A stretch of DNA of 64,000 nucleotides from Callipepla californica brunnescens (lineage: Eukaryota > Chordata > Aves > Galliformes > Odontophoridae): positions 1,364,001 through 1,428,000 of the forward strand of contig JALIRH010000005.1 of NCBI GenBank assembly GCA_023055505.1, read 5' to 3'. The notes below the pieces were generated by a model that was not told where the DNA came from, did no database searches, and worked only from the letters and a program-made list of their open reading frames with translations. A program made the translations under genes and the position numbers. Every line of letters begins with the position of its first letter. The first letter of the stretch is position 1. Shown here piece by piece: positions 1-64,000 of the stretch.

Positions 1-142
1 CCCCGGGGCGCGGTGCGGGGCAGTGCCTCCGCGGCTCCCCGGCTCCTCCCCCCCAACCCCGCGGCGGGCAGAGGCGGCGGCGGCGGCATGTGATAGCGGG
101 CACCCCGCCTTCATCTCCGGCCGCCTCGGGGCCCCGCTCGCC
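1..142 (+). promoter_or_regulatory. BMP2K: BMP2K 5' UTR in a CpG island
   Basis: Very GC-rich sequence with dense CpG that continues through exon 1 to about position 430, as expected of a CpG-island promoter. The transcription start is not visible and may lie before the window. An ATG directly followed by stops lies at 88-93. The frame of the main start codon is open back to position 2. Confidence 0.75.
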
Positions 143-53601
<53,459 letters not shown>

Positions 53602-56138
53602 ATGCTTCCAGTGGATCCCTCCTTCCACCTGAGTTGCTTAGTAGTGAGTTCAGTTAGCGGAGTTATTTATCTGGTTGACAGGGAGCTGGGCTGCACAGTT
53701 TATTCAAGTAAAGAGAGACATGGCCAGCTTGCACGATGGAATGCAGAAAGATAGCAATTCTTAATTTTCTTTTGAGAAAAATAGAAATAATTAAAAAAAA
53801 AAAAGCAAAAAAACCCAACACAGGAGCATCCTTTTCTGAAAGTTGGCTCCCAGAATATAAAGAGGTGGGATTGTGAATTGGTGTCTGTTGCTGACTTTTG
53901 GACCTGGAACGTGTTGTCATCTTGCACTTTTGCATCACCTTTTCGACACTTGGCAATGTGCTGAAATGGAGGGAAGGGGAACAGGCAGAGATCACATGAA
54001 AAAAGTTTTCCAAACTTACAGGTAGGCTGAAGGAACTGTGGTTCTTCTTTGTCTCAGTTGCACTAGATGTAAGAACCTAAACATACTAATATCCAGACTT
54101 ACACGCTGGGAATCGTCAAGTCTTCACTTCCTAAATGAAAACTACCTTTATTAATTGTAAAACAATGAAGCCAAGTCATCATGGAGCTGTGGGCCAGAAT
54201 TCCAGAGCATGGCTGTGGCTTTGTACCTGCTAGACACCTATGCAGCTGCAGAGCTGAAAGGCAGATTATTTTTTTGTGTGCCTAAATGTTCAGTTTTATT
54301 TTTTATTTTTTACAGTAAGTGCCATTAATTGTTAAGATAGCAAACTGGAAGTCTAGAGTTAAAACTAAAGATGCAGAGAATATAACAGTTCATGAAATGG
54401 AATCTGAATGTAGAGCAGTAAACCAGCAGGGATGCAGCCAGTGTTTGCAGCACTTTGAAGACTACTCAGCACACTGGGGAAGAGGGTGGTTTACATGGGG
54501 AGGACATCTAGCATGGATGGAGCATTTCGGATGACTTGGAACTGTGAAATGCACCATCAGTTTCATCTGATTACAAATTGGGGTTTGTGTCTGAAAATGC
54601 ATTTTCTTTTCCTCTTGGATTACTGTCACAAAGAACAGGCGTGTCGTGTCGAAATTCATGTTTGTTTTATAAGACAATAATTTTATGAAATGACTGTAAC
54701 CTAACACTTTCAACTTCTGATCAATCTGTTATTGTTCGTAAGTGTATTTTTTAAGGAAGTTTTGCTAAATGCACTGAGCTTCGAAGAAACTTCTCTGGAC
54801 CTGGCTTTGTTTCAGAAGCAGTAGCAGCAGGTAGCCTGCAGATGCTGTTGGCTGCTGTAGCACTAAGCTGCATTTCACACCGCGACGCCTTACCAGCAGG
54901 ATCGCTGTCCTGCCCCGTAGTACCTCTGAGACATCGGGTGCACAAGGCATGGCTATAAAAGCTTGGAGCTTGCACTGCTAGTAGTGATGGGAATGCAACG
55001 CCAACCGGCTCGTTGGAGAGATGTGGTTACCGTGTCTCAACGGTGACACCGTGTGCTTCGTAACTCCGCTGCCTCGCGACCAGTGCCAAGCCACGTACAC
55101 TGACTGCAGAGAGTACATCAGAATGGTCCACTTGGCCTTGTTTCTATGGCAATCCTAAGGGAGTGGAAGGAGGCAGCTCCTCTGCTTGTCTTAGCTTTAC
55201 ATCCTGCTCCACTGAATGTTGAAGAGCATTCCATGTTTGTGAAAGGAGACCGTAAGAATTCGTGGCTGTTTCCTCCTGCCCTCGTCTCCTCCTCTCACAG
55301 GATGTGAAGTGAAATATTGAGGGTTGTGGGGTTCGAACTCTACTGCTGTTTTTTGAGCTGTTTTGAGATTGGTGAGGGTGGGAGGTAGATCCCTTGAAAC
55401 ATTTGCTGAAAATGGTGTGTTAAAGACAAATTCCTTTTCTCCTTTCGAAGCTGATAAAATGCTGCCTCACGCATCCAGTGAGTTTGTTTCCCCTAGTCCT
55501 GGATTTTGAATCTCGTTCATAAGTGTCTGTGCACTTCGGTTATCTTCCCCTCTTTTTTCTCTGACAAGGTGAAAGAGAAATTACAGCTCTACTTGTTTAA
55601 GAATGACTTTTTCACTTAGAAGTTAAGCTTTTAGGAGTATGTGAGTAGAAGTGTTTCAACTCTATTTGCACAGGAGTTTCTTAGGCTTTATTACTACTGT
55701 TCTCACCAGTTGTTTTTTTGTGCCAAAGGCTGTAAGAACCGCATGCCAAGTCTGTAGCATTTTCTGATACTCAGGTTAACTGCGATTTTGTTTTTATGCG
55801 CGTGCTTATTAGCTGCCTTCCTGCAGTTTCCTTCTGAACTGTCACTTTCCTTGCCTAAAGACAGTTGTTGGAACAGAATATTATGAAAAATGGGGCAGAT
55901 GGGTGGGGAAAAAAAACAAAACAAGAATAAAGCAACAAGCAACTGACCTGCAGTCTTAAATATGGCCAGTCCCAGTGGAAGAACAGCTTGAGGGTTGGCA
56001 CGGCCATTAGGTGCTTAGTGTGGGCCTCAGTTAAGGTCAGTCACAAGAAGAAATAATTGCATTTGATTTTTGTCCGATGACCTTGAAGCTTCAGGTTGAA
56101 GAATACAACAGAATTTCTTTGTGTGGTGGATTTTTGAC

Positions 56139-56162
56139 TTTTTTTTTTTTTTTTTTTTTTTT
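56139..56162 (-). repeat. T24 run (A24 on the minus strand)
   Basis: Twenty-four T. On the minus strand this is an A24 tail lying 22 bases after an AATAAA at 56190-56185, a layout typical of retroposed mRNA ends. Confidence 0.7.
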
Positions 56163-57073
56163 GGACAGAGTGCTCACACGTGGTTTTATTACAGTACAGG
56201 AAAGCTGAAGTTGAGTTGTATACAGAAACTGATAGGGGAGATAAAAGCAAACTGTAAACCCAAGTTACTCTGAAACTGGCCTTGTGCCTCTGGCTGCCTC
56301 TGAGTTGCGGCCAATGATTCTTGCTTTCTTGTGGCCTTAATAAGCCTTGATCTTTGTACTATACTTATGAGACAACTTTTTGCATACGTGCAATTTCTGT
56401 TCCTTGAGTTAAAAAGATTTTTTTCTCACGACCAAGATGAGTGTGCCTCACTGTGTTGACTTTATGTGGTCTATTTGGTTTGCAGCTCGGGTTTAAGCTT
56501 CAGCTAGAGAGGCAAAATGTGGTACTGCTGGGGAACGTGGTATCTTTTTGCCTTTATTCAGCACGTGTGCCTCTCTACCTGTGCGCTCGTCTTTCATAGA
56601 GTGTATTGTGACCTTACCTGAGATACTGGAGAGACCGTGTGCACTTAGACTTATAAGTCTGTGAAGACAATGATACCAAGGTAAGGAACTGACGCTTCCC
56701 TTCCACCCAGAGATATCAATTGATTTTTTTTTTTAACAGTTCTATCAGTGTGCTGAATGACTGAAGCATAGAGACCTGTCAGAACCAGCTGCTTAGGACA
56801 GAGTTTCTGTCAAAGGTACTAAGGAGCCTTTTATGGTCACTGTAAGAAAGATAAGATGTAGAGTTTCTCTGCAGACTCTCAATAACCGTGAGGTGTGTGG
56901 AATTGCGTTTGCTGACTTGTGTCATGTGGGACCTGCGTAAACCAACCTCCAAGGAAGTAATTTTTAATCATTCTGGTTGTCCCAGTTAATAAAACTAAGT
57001 ACTGTGAAAATAAGTTGGTATATTTGCTACTGTGAGAATAAGAGTTTATCTGGAGTTTTTTTTATACTATATA

Positions 57074-57113
57074 GTGTATTTTTATATATGAGAAATATAT
57101 ATAAAATATACAC
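57074..57113. repeat. A/T-rich inverted repeat
   Basis: GTGTATTTTTATATAT and ATATATATAAAATATACAC pair around a GAGAA loop with a small bulge, a stem of about 16 bp near the probable 3' end of BMP2K. Confidence 0.6.
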
Positions 57114-57508
57114 TCGCTCGCACACATCGCACTGTGTTTTTGGTAACAATGCAGCCACAATCATTTTGTTGGAACAAGGAAGAGTGAATGAGGGAAACCT
57201 GCAAGAGAAAAAAAAATGCAATGGGTGGCTGCTGAGTTACTTTTCTACAGCGCTTCTTTTCAAAGAAAAATTGAGGAAGCGGTGTGTATAGCTAAGTTTG
57301 TGACTAAGGCATCACCTAATATTAAAGAGCGTAAAATCTGTTTTAAAATTGCTGGCATTCAGCTTTTAAGTGCACTTTCCTGAACTACACTTCCATTTCT
57401 TCTTAGACTTCAAGTTTTTAAAGCTTTTTTGTGTACCACTAAACAGAGAACTTTAACTTTTTTTTTTTTTTGTGAAACTGATGTATGTCGTAAATACTGC
57501 AGTTGTTA

Positions 57509-57514
57509 AATAAA
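57509..57514 (+). terminator. BMP2K: Candidate BMP2K poly(A) signal
   Basis: AATAAA, the last of three in the 3' region before the PAQR3 end. Upstream alternatives are at 55926 and 56988. Confidence 0.4.
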
Positions 57515-57535
57515 CAAACATGGTAACAGTGATTT

Positions 57536-58149
57536 TGCAGGTCTCCTTAAACATGGCATTATTAAGTACTCTCATTTAGGCTGTAAGTTATTCTATAAGC
57601 AGTGCTGCTTCTGGTTGCTTTCTGTGGCTGTAGGTTCCTTTTGCTGTTAATTTTAACCATGGTTATATGAGCAGCCCACTGTTGTCATCTTGGTTCAACT
57701 TCTTGATAATACATTAAGTCCTTAGGCTCAGTATTAGTCCTTTAAGCCTTCCTGCTTTCAAAATCAGGAATGGTTTTGAAAGGAAACGTTCAGATTCTTA
57801 AGTGCTAACTGAAGCTTTATCCCTTTTCAGTGGCTGTAATTTTAACATTCATTGCTTACTCCAGACTTAGTTCTGCACTTAATCTTACAGCTGTTTCTTT
57901 TCACTTGATTTGACCCATTCTGCCACCTATTTAGCCAGAGCAGTTTTTTGGAGACTGTGTCTACTAGTTTTACTCTTATCTAAGCTGAGGAAAAGCAAAA
58001 GAAAGATCAGGAGCTGTAGCAGAACGTGGGTACTAAATCGTAGCTCATTCCTGGTTGCTCAGTCTTCTGCCTGTCACCCTTTTCAGACACTGTGGTGCAG
58101 CAATTCACGTGTCATCTAAGAGTGCTCTGTTAAAAATGTTATGAGTAAA
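57536..58149. other. Intergenic gap between convergent genes
   Basis: AT-rich spacer between the inferred ends of BMP2K and PAQR3. No repeat or gene recognised. Confidence 0.5.
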
Positions 58150-58166
58150 CATCCAGTGAACCAAAA

Positions 58167-58172
58167 TTTATT
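58167..58172 (-). terminator. PAQR3: Candidate PAQR3 poly(A) signal
   Basis: TTTATT on plus is AATAAA on minus, 2.3 kb after the PAQR3 stop codon and the farthest candidate I found before the BMP2K end. Confidence 0.4.
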
Positions 58173-59664
58173 TACAGGTTCAATATTTACAGAAAAGGCC
58201 ATCATGCAGTCTGATACATTTTGTAAGGGTAATAAAAACGTACAGCTTAATGTTTTCTTATCTGGTGAAAACTGCTACAGTAGTTGGTTTGAAATCAAAC
58301 AAAAGAAAAAAATTAGCAAACCGTAAAGTATGTTTTCAGTACACAGTCACACATTCTTCAAATGTTATTGTTCACGTAACACTGAAAACAGGTTTTAACA
58401 ATTGCAGGGTCCTTGTCAGGTTTCAGCAGTAGTCATTAGTGCACTTGAAACTTGCTTTGCTGTCAAGTTTAAAAAGAAAATCAGTGTTCATACTGAAAGG
58501 CTCAGAAGTCTGGGATTTGAACTTCAAATGCATTTTGTTCTTTCCAGTAACTGTTTCTGGAGCTGGGAAGAAAAAGAACACCAAATCCTCACTGAGCTTA
58601 ACTGACAGCATTGCTCTCCAGTGTACCAGTAGAAGAGGAACAGTCCTGCCTCCTCCATCCCTGGTATGAGATAAATACTTGCCAATAACTGTCTGTCACT
58701 ATTCCCTTGGCCACATCTCCTTGGCACGTACCTTGTGTGGAAGGCTGAGGGAGCTGGGAATATTTTGCCCAGGACAGAGGCAGCTTCAGTGGGACCGAAG
58801 AGCACCCTGCCAGCCTCCAGGCTGGCACCCACTGAGCTTCTTCACGCTGGGCACCAGGTATCTAACAACCTGCATAGCTGGCATCTTAGTGGTGGCATTA
58901 CAAGACATGGTTTAACTGCACACTTAAAAAAAAAAAAAAAGAAAAAAACAAGGCTGTCTTTTTACTGTGGAAAGCACATGGCAATAAGTCACTTCGCCTA
59001 ATGAAGTGTCATATTGAAAGGCCAAAGTTCAGTGATTTGAATTCACAGCAGTCTTACTACTTTGGGCTTGTTATTTATACCTGCTAAAAGAACATGAACT
59101 TAGGAAAAAAATTCCTTGCCCCTCTACTAATTTCAAGGTAACAGCAAGTGTGAGACTACTCCTGAAATATTTCAGAATGCTGTGCTTCTGAATACCAGAG
59201 TGCTGTAGAGAGATTTGTTGAAGTAATGGCACCACCTATACTTGAAGAAGCAATTCAAGATTTGAAATCAAAATGGATGTTAGCTACCGTATCTATCTCC
59301 CAGAAAAAGGGAAACAACTAGAAAAGTATACAACCGCACTGAATTCGACGTTATACATTGCTGTACTGATGTTGAAGTGCACACACATCACTTAGACGAT
59401 GATTCTGAAGGATGCAGCACGCTGTAGATCCAAGACCTACAGTTAATCACAGTTCTAAAAGCACACTATTGGGAGCAGTATTTTGTTCTGTGCTTGATTA
59501 AAACCTGAAGACTTGGTGTATGGGCTTGTTAGCTCAGCAATGGTATGCAATTCTCTTGTTTGTATTCGCCAAGCAGGAAAATAACACAGTGCTCTAGTTT
59601 TACAGCCCACCTTTTTGCTGTCCCACTCGAAGGAAGACCTGCTTTGTACTTGATTGCAGAACAG

Positions 59665-59857
59665 GAAATGACGAGAAGAGAATCAGATCTCAGAGAGTGG
59701 CCTCAAGTTGCACCAAGGAAGGAATCAGGTTGGATGTTAGGAAATAATCCTTCTCTGAGAGTGGTCAGGTGCTGGAGTGGGCTGCCCAGGGAGGTGGTGG
59801 AGTCACTGGCCCTGGAGAAGGTGTTGAAGAAACATTCAGATGTTGTACTGAGATGCA
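59665..59857 (+). mobile_element. CR1 fragment, plus strand
   Basis: TGGCCTCAAGTTGCACCAAG, CAGGTTGGATGTTAGGAAA, GGCTGCCCAGGGAGGTGGTG and GAGTCACTGGCCCTGGAG are CR1 ORF2 3' landmarks. Neither the 5' part nor the final 3' end is present. Confidence 0.85.
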
Positions 59858-60483
59858 AACAGTGCTGCTTTTTTCCCCCAGCATTCCTGGTAATGTACCA
59901 TCCCAGTGAGTAACAGTCCAGAAGTTGGAAAAGAATCGCCTTAATACTTAATTTCATAGTTCTACATGTTTGCAAGGTTCAGACTCCCATAGTCAGAAAT
60001 TTCACTGCAGTGCCTTTGAAAGACAGTTGGGTGAAGAAAAAAAAAGTCACTTCTTATGCAAGATAAATAATTGACTCCTCCTGACTGTCCAAAAATCCAA
60101 TGCTTAGTAGGCTAAAAAAACCTGACAAAAACCCTTAATTAAAGGCCATGTAGAAAGAAATGTTGTTAAATGCTTGCAACTGTTGTCAAACAGAGCTGTT
60201 AGGGACCTGGCACAGATCTCTCCAGCCTGCTCTAAAACTCTGATTGAGGGCGCTGCAGCCTTCCAGAGCCTCACGCAATGCAGCAGCAGCAAACTGCCTG
60301 CCATCAAGGTGGCTGCTTGTTCATTCACAAGAGAACATTACACTAGTAAGCGTTTTCTCTGAGGGAACTAATTAAATTAGAGCAACTAATAGAACCTTGT
60401 GACATCTTAAAAGCAGGATTACTTAACCCTCTACTTATTAAAACCTCATGTTCCCATAAGCACAAAGACTGCTCTACCTTCAC

Positions 60484-60626
60484 TCATAAGTCCACGCTGT
60501 GCTCAGGACAGGGCTTGCTGTGTCGGTATTGCATGATGTACACTGCAGACTGGTGCCACCAGTACAACATCACTACTGCAAGGATGTGCCATATTTGGTG
60601 ACTAGAACCGAGGTAGTTGAGCTGTC
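60484..60626 (-). CDS. PAQR3: PAQR3 terminal coding exon
   Basis: QLNYLGSSHQIWHILAVVML, YWWHQSAVYIMQYRHSKPCP, EHSVDL, stop TGA at 60486-60484. Contains HxxxH. Acceptor TTCCTTACAG; enters phase 1. Confidence 0.96.
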
Positions 60627-63329
60627 CTGTAAGGAAAGAGAAGGGGAAGCAGTGGCTAAATTTGCAGTAACTCGTGCGAGGCAAGGAGCAAGAAGACTCT
60701 TCAAAAGCTCAGTCACGCATTCAGGTGGCTGGGAGACAGTGTAAGTTCTTTAATGAAGAGAACAAAAGTCATCTGACTTCTGTTCGACTCAAGTGCACAC
60801 AGAGTTTGACTTCTTTTGGTGCCAGTGCACGTAGTTTCACTCTATGCAGGAGCATGTCAAGTAGAACATAATCAAGTGGTCTCCCATAATAAACTCAGGG
60901 CTCACAGCAAAGCATGAAGCTCAACTGAAGAAAAATACCCATGATAGAATTTCATACCTGGAAAGTATCTTTCTGGAACTTTGGAAATATAGAACAGAAA
61001 TGCTACAGCAGCGATGAAATACATGACAACCACACGTGGAGCAAACTCCTGCAGAAGAAAAGGAAACTTTCTTACTCTGCTATAAGGTAAAAAATGCTAC
61101 AAAATTATTATTTCAAAATACATTTCAAAAAAAGAAAAAAAAGTGTGAATGGAATATTACTTTGCTGCCTACATCATCTATCAAATAGAACAGAATCCAA
61201 CTGAGGAGTAAATGCCAAAACTTGGAAAAACTCTGAATGGAAGGCCCCTGGAATACTACAGACCAGGCTGTAAATAACCAAACTAGGTGCTGGAAAGCAG
61301 CCCAATCACATGAGTTATCTTGTTTGTTTGTTTTCCAATAACAGAGTTTTATTGCCGGAAGCAAAGTGAGTACCAGTATCTACCATTCTGCTCTACCAAG
61401 ACAAACTAATTGGGAAGGGAGAGGTAGCAATGATTGCTTGCTTATTTGACTTTTACAAAGTGAGTCTTCAGTATCTTGTCTAAAGATTGTATTTGTTATC
61501 AACACTGCTCTTCCAGGTTCAGCAGCAGCTTTGGACCAGGCTAAATCAGCATCCTAGAACACAGTCCTCCTGAAGTGCCAGTCTTAAGAACTTTCACAGG
61601 TAGCACGTGCTATGAAAGCAAAGGTCTTTTTTAGCACCACTAGAGCCCTGGCAACTGGCTGTGATTCCTGGGGGAATATTTTAAACCTCGGGGCATAATT
61701 CATCCTCTTCAGCAGTGCTGTACTTCCTGTTTTTCAGAGCTAAGTAACCTTTACCATAATTTTAAGTGGTAAAACAAGAAAGGGAAATTAGTTTGGTAAC
61801 TTAACGGCGATATTAAACGACTTATGCATGAGAGACAGAAGGCTGTGTAGGCAAATACCAATTCTGCCACAAACCTGGGGCTCAGAAGTGGGATGACTTC
61901 CCACCCATGTCTCCTGGATGCCCTCACCTCTGCAACCCGTGCATCCTGACTGACTGCTTCCCACTCGCCTGCTGACTCAGCTGTGCTCCAGCTCCTCGCC
62001 CTGGGGTGTGCGAGGGTGTGTCCGACCTGCACAGACTGCTCTGCCCCTCAGGCAAGCACACCATTGCGGTCATGTTTGCATCCAGGTGGGTCTTCTCACG
62101 GTGCAGCTTTAAATCAGTAAAACAGATTTCATCTACTCAACCTGTTTATTGGCTTTCCATAAATCTGAGCGCTTGGGCTGTAACATCCGAGGGAATTCTG
62201 TGCTTTAGGAAATCTTCACTAGCTCTACTTCTCCACAATGCTAAGTGCAAAGCAAAAGCAAATCTTATTTCTGTATTATGTTCTTTTACCTGAACAATAG
62301 CTGCACCAACGCCGCCGTTGAGTGAAACCCAGTGGATAGTAGGAATAATGCCATATCCAGATACTGAGCAAAAGATGATGGAGCGCAGCCTGCGCCACTG
62401 CTGCGTGAGGTAATTGGGATGAATCTGAACAAAAAATACTGCCAAGATCATTGCCAGCACAGTGATTAAGTACACCTGACGCCAGTACTGAGGAAAAAGA
62501 AACAAAATCAAGTTCATAGGTTTGCTCATCTGAGGTAAACTCTGGGTAGAAAGTCTGTATTACTGAATGCAATGATTTATCAGCGTTCTTTTCGCTTCCG
62601 TGACCACAAATGACAGTGCTTAAATTAGTGTGTTCTTATTAACCCACTGAAGGGGAAGGGGCTCTTATTTCACATTTATTTCATGCACTGTCTTCACCAA
62701 AACATATATTAAATATAACCATGCCAAAAAGGACTACTTCAACTATCGAATCACTACAGCCTTGTACAGGGAGCAGGAAAGTTACAAAAGTGGAGGTAAT
62801 TTAGAACTCCAAAGCAAAATAAGCTCGTTTCTCCCCCATATAAATGTCAGAAACATTTAAATTACTTATGATAGGGGAACATCCCATCATCATCGGCCTC
62901 ATGCATTTGACAAAGACAGGACCTGTAAAGTTTACACCAACTTTCTCATCATTTAAATATTGTCCTGAGACTCATACAATTGACAGCTTAAAATTAATCT
63001 CTTAAATTAATCGGTTGCTTCTGCAAGCAAAGTTGTGCACAGGTCAGAACCTGTTCCTACTTCTATCACTGTCCCCTGACGGATGTGCCACCTGGACACC
63101 AAGTGACAAAGCCCCTTCCCAACACGTGGAAACCACGATGATGGGACCACAGGAACAAGTAACTCAGACTTACTTTACTACAGTAAAATGCATAAAACAC
63201 TCCTGATACGTAGCAGCCTAGGATACCAATGGAAATTCCTGCATAATCTAACGCCATCCATCGTCGGCTGGTCTTCTCTGAGCGATGACAACAGAAGAGA
63301 TGATATCCTACTGAGCAAAGCATACAGAC
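60484..63329 (-). CDS. PAQR3: PAQR3, progestin and adipoQ receptor family member 3 (3' part, four exons)
   Basis: Seven-pass membrane protein, also called RKTG, known to sit in the Golgi and retain Raf kinase there. Four in-phase minus-strand exons encode 195 residues from VCMLCSVGYHLF to the stop; human is 311 residues as I recall, so about 116 residues lie beyond the window. PAQR zinc-site patterns are visible: SVGYH (SxxxH) in the first exon here and HQIWH (HxxxH) in the last. Hydrophobic passes include VYLITVLAMILAVFF and VVVMYFIAAVAFLFYISKV. The C-terminus reads SKPCPEHSVDL. The gene is tail to tail with BMP2K, as in mammals. No broken exon is seen. Confidence 0.95.
60627..60957 (-). other. 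PAQR3 intron (last)
   Basis: 331 bp, GT-AG, phase 1. Nothing recognised. Confidence 0.9.
60958..61048 (-). CDS. PAQR3: PAQR3 penultimate coding exon
   Basis: EFAPRVVVMYFIAAVAFLFY, ISKVPERYFP plus one base. This 91-bp exon is too short for a simple frame scan. Acceptor CTTCTGCAG, donor GTATGA. Confidence 0.95.
61049..62289 (-). other. PAQR3 intron
   Basis: 1241 bp, GT-AG, phase 0. AT-rich with a GC-richer patch near 61900-62060. No repeat confidently recognised. Confidence 0.88.
62290..62487 (-). CDS. PAQR3: PAQR3 third-from-last coding exon
   Basis: YWRQVYLITVLAMILAVFFV, QIHPNYLTQQWRRLRSIIFC, SVSGYGIIPTIHWVSLNGGV, GAAIVQ. 198 bp, phase 0/0. Acceptor TTTTTCCTCAG, donor GTAAAA. Confidence 0.96.
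62488..63173 (-). other. PAQR3 intron
   Basis: 686 bp, GT-AG, phase 0. AT-rich; nothing recognised. Confidence 0.9.
63174..63329 (-). CDS. PAQR3: PAQR3 fourth-from-last coding exon
   Basis: VCMLCSVGYHLFCCHRSEKT, SRRWMALDYAGISIGILGCY, VSGVFYAFYCSK. Contains the SxxxH pattern of PAQR zinc sites. 156 bp, phase 0/0. Acceptor ATCTGTGTAG, donor GTAAGT. Confidence 0.95.
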
Positions 63330-64000
63330 CTACACAGATATCAAAACAAGGACACATTAATTTCTTGGTAACAGAAGGGGATTAATGGGGATTAAGCTTC
63401 AACTCTAAAGCTTAAGAGTCCAAAAGTGAGCTATTACATGTTTTACAGAACTGCCTGGTGTAGATAATTATGATTTCTGCTCGTAATCAGTGGAAACTAG
63501 CATAACCTCTTTTGCAGATGAAACAGAAAACTTTGCAAGACTTGATAACCGCAGCCTGCAGCGAAGGAAATGAGGGTACTGAGGCCTAAAGCACATGGCC
63601 AAGAGTGGTGCCAACGCATACAGGAGCAGGACCCTGCCTGCCTGAGTACAACCAAAATGAATTCAAGAAGGCCTAGCTACAACAAGAAGAAACCAAAGCC
63701 CACGTCCACCTCAGGGAACCAGCACTCTGCAACTTTGCTGTGGGAAGACAGAAGCGACTGACCTCCCACAGGCAGTAGTACAGTGACTTGGCTTCTTGGC
63801 TGGCAACAGTTTTTTTTTTTTTCCTCTGAGAAACAGAATCAGAATAGCTGGACCTGAAGGGGATCCAAAGGGATCACTGAGTCCAACTCATGGCTCTGCA
63901 AAGGACCACCCAAAATCCAAACCCTATGTATGATGGCATTGTTCAGATGCTTCTTGAACTCTGACAGCTTAAGGATGTGGCTACTGCTCCAGTGCTTGAC
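63330..64000 (-). other. PAQR3 intron, cut by window edge
   Basis: No further PAQR3 exon found. It contains a possible MIR-like relic near 63560-63650 and a CR1 end from about 63833. Confidence 0.8.
63833..64000 (-). mobile_element. CR1 3' end, antisense, cut by window edge
   Basis: CAGAATAGCTGG, GATCACTGAGTCCAACTCAT, CACCCAAAATCCAAACCCTA and ATTGTTCAGATGCTTCTTGA are reversed CR1 tail landmarks. It is in sense with PAQR3 and continues past the window. Confidence 0.85.

Larger units (their letters stand above)
53602..57535 (+). other. BMP2K: BMP2K 3' UTR (extent inferred)
   Basis: No coding sequence. Candidate poly(A) signals AATAAA lie at 55926-55931, 56988-56993 and 57509-57514. The region includes a CpG-enriched patch (54880-55085), a T24 run (56139-56162) and an A/T hairpin (57074-57113). 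The true end is not determinable from sequence alone. Confidence 0.55.
58150..60483 (-). other. PAQR3: PAQR3 3' UTR (extent inferred)
   Basis: No coding sequence. It carries a CR1 fragment (59665-59857) on the opposite strand and an A-rich run near 58926-58948. Short open frames here have no recognised similarity. Confidence 0.5.

Noticed and set aside
54954..54961. TATAAAAG as a promoter for a new gene in the 3' UTR
   Set aside because: No open frame or other transcript evidence follows; kept only as part of a CpG-patch observation.

Overview
The window is from a vertebrate nuclear genome, almost certainly a bird and most likely a galliform such as chicken. Three things support this: long GT-AG introns, many 5'-truncated CR1 LINE fragments with the bird-type 3' end, and two solo LTRs of the avian ERVL-like kind. 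There is no bacterial, plasmid or phage signal. Most open frames longer than 60 codons are chance frames in introns.

Positions 1-53601 hold a complete plus-strand BMP2K gene (BMP2-inducible kinase, NAK family). A CpG-rich 5' UTR and exon 1 (start codon at 143) are followed by a 20-kb intron. Kinase exons 2-8 lie at 20355-27159, linker and Gln-rich exons 9-13 at 28027-32511, an NPF exon 14 at 34115-34272, a DPF exon 15 at 39059-39172, and a large terminal coding exon 16 at 52172-53601. The joined frame is 3363 nt (1120 residues), with every junction in phase. Two introns (13 and 15) require GC donors. Reading through the exon 14 donor gives a short protein of 618 residues whose tail (SSKGHLKAYFASQ) matches the known mammalian short isoform BMP2K-S as I remember it.

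The intron sequence is mostly unremarkable AT-rich DNA. It carries CR1 fragments in introns 1, 5, 7 and 15, a solo LTR with a 5-bp target duplication in intron 1, and an older ERVL-type LTR beside a long decayed CR1 in intron 15. A 36-base T tract sits directly before the exon 12 acceptor.

Positions 53602 to about 57.5 kb are the probable BMP2K 3' UTR. From about 58.15 kb to the window end is the 3' part of PAQR3 on the minus strand: four terminal coding exons (195 residues) of a seven-pass PAQR-family membrane protein, with the first exons beyond the window. The two genes are tail to tail. Their pairing (BMP2K-PAQR3) is the arrangement known from human chromosome 4q21, so this is conserved synteny. 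BMP2K acts on clathrin adaptors and endocytosis or autophagy, and PAQR3 is a Golgi-anchored regulator of Raf signalling. Nothing in the sequence implies they act together.

I see no new multi-gene system. The observations most worth following are the paired GC donors with stop codons just behind them, the conserved short isoform, a palindrome next to a GC donor, the T36 acceptor tract, a start-stop uORF, and a retrocopy-like antisense A-tail signature in the 3' UTR.
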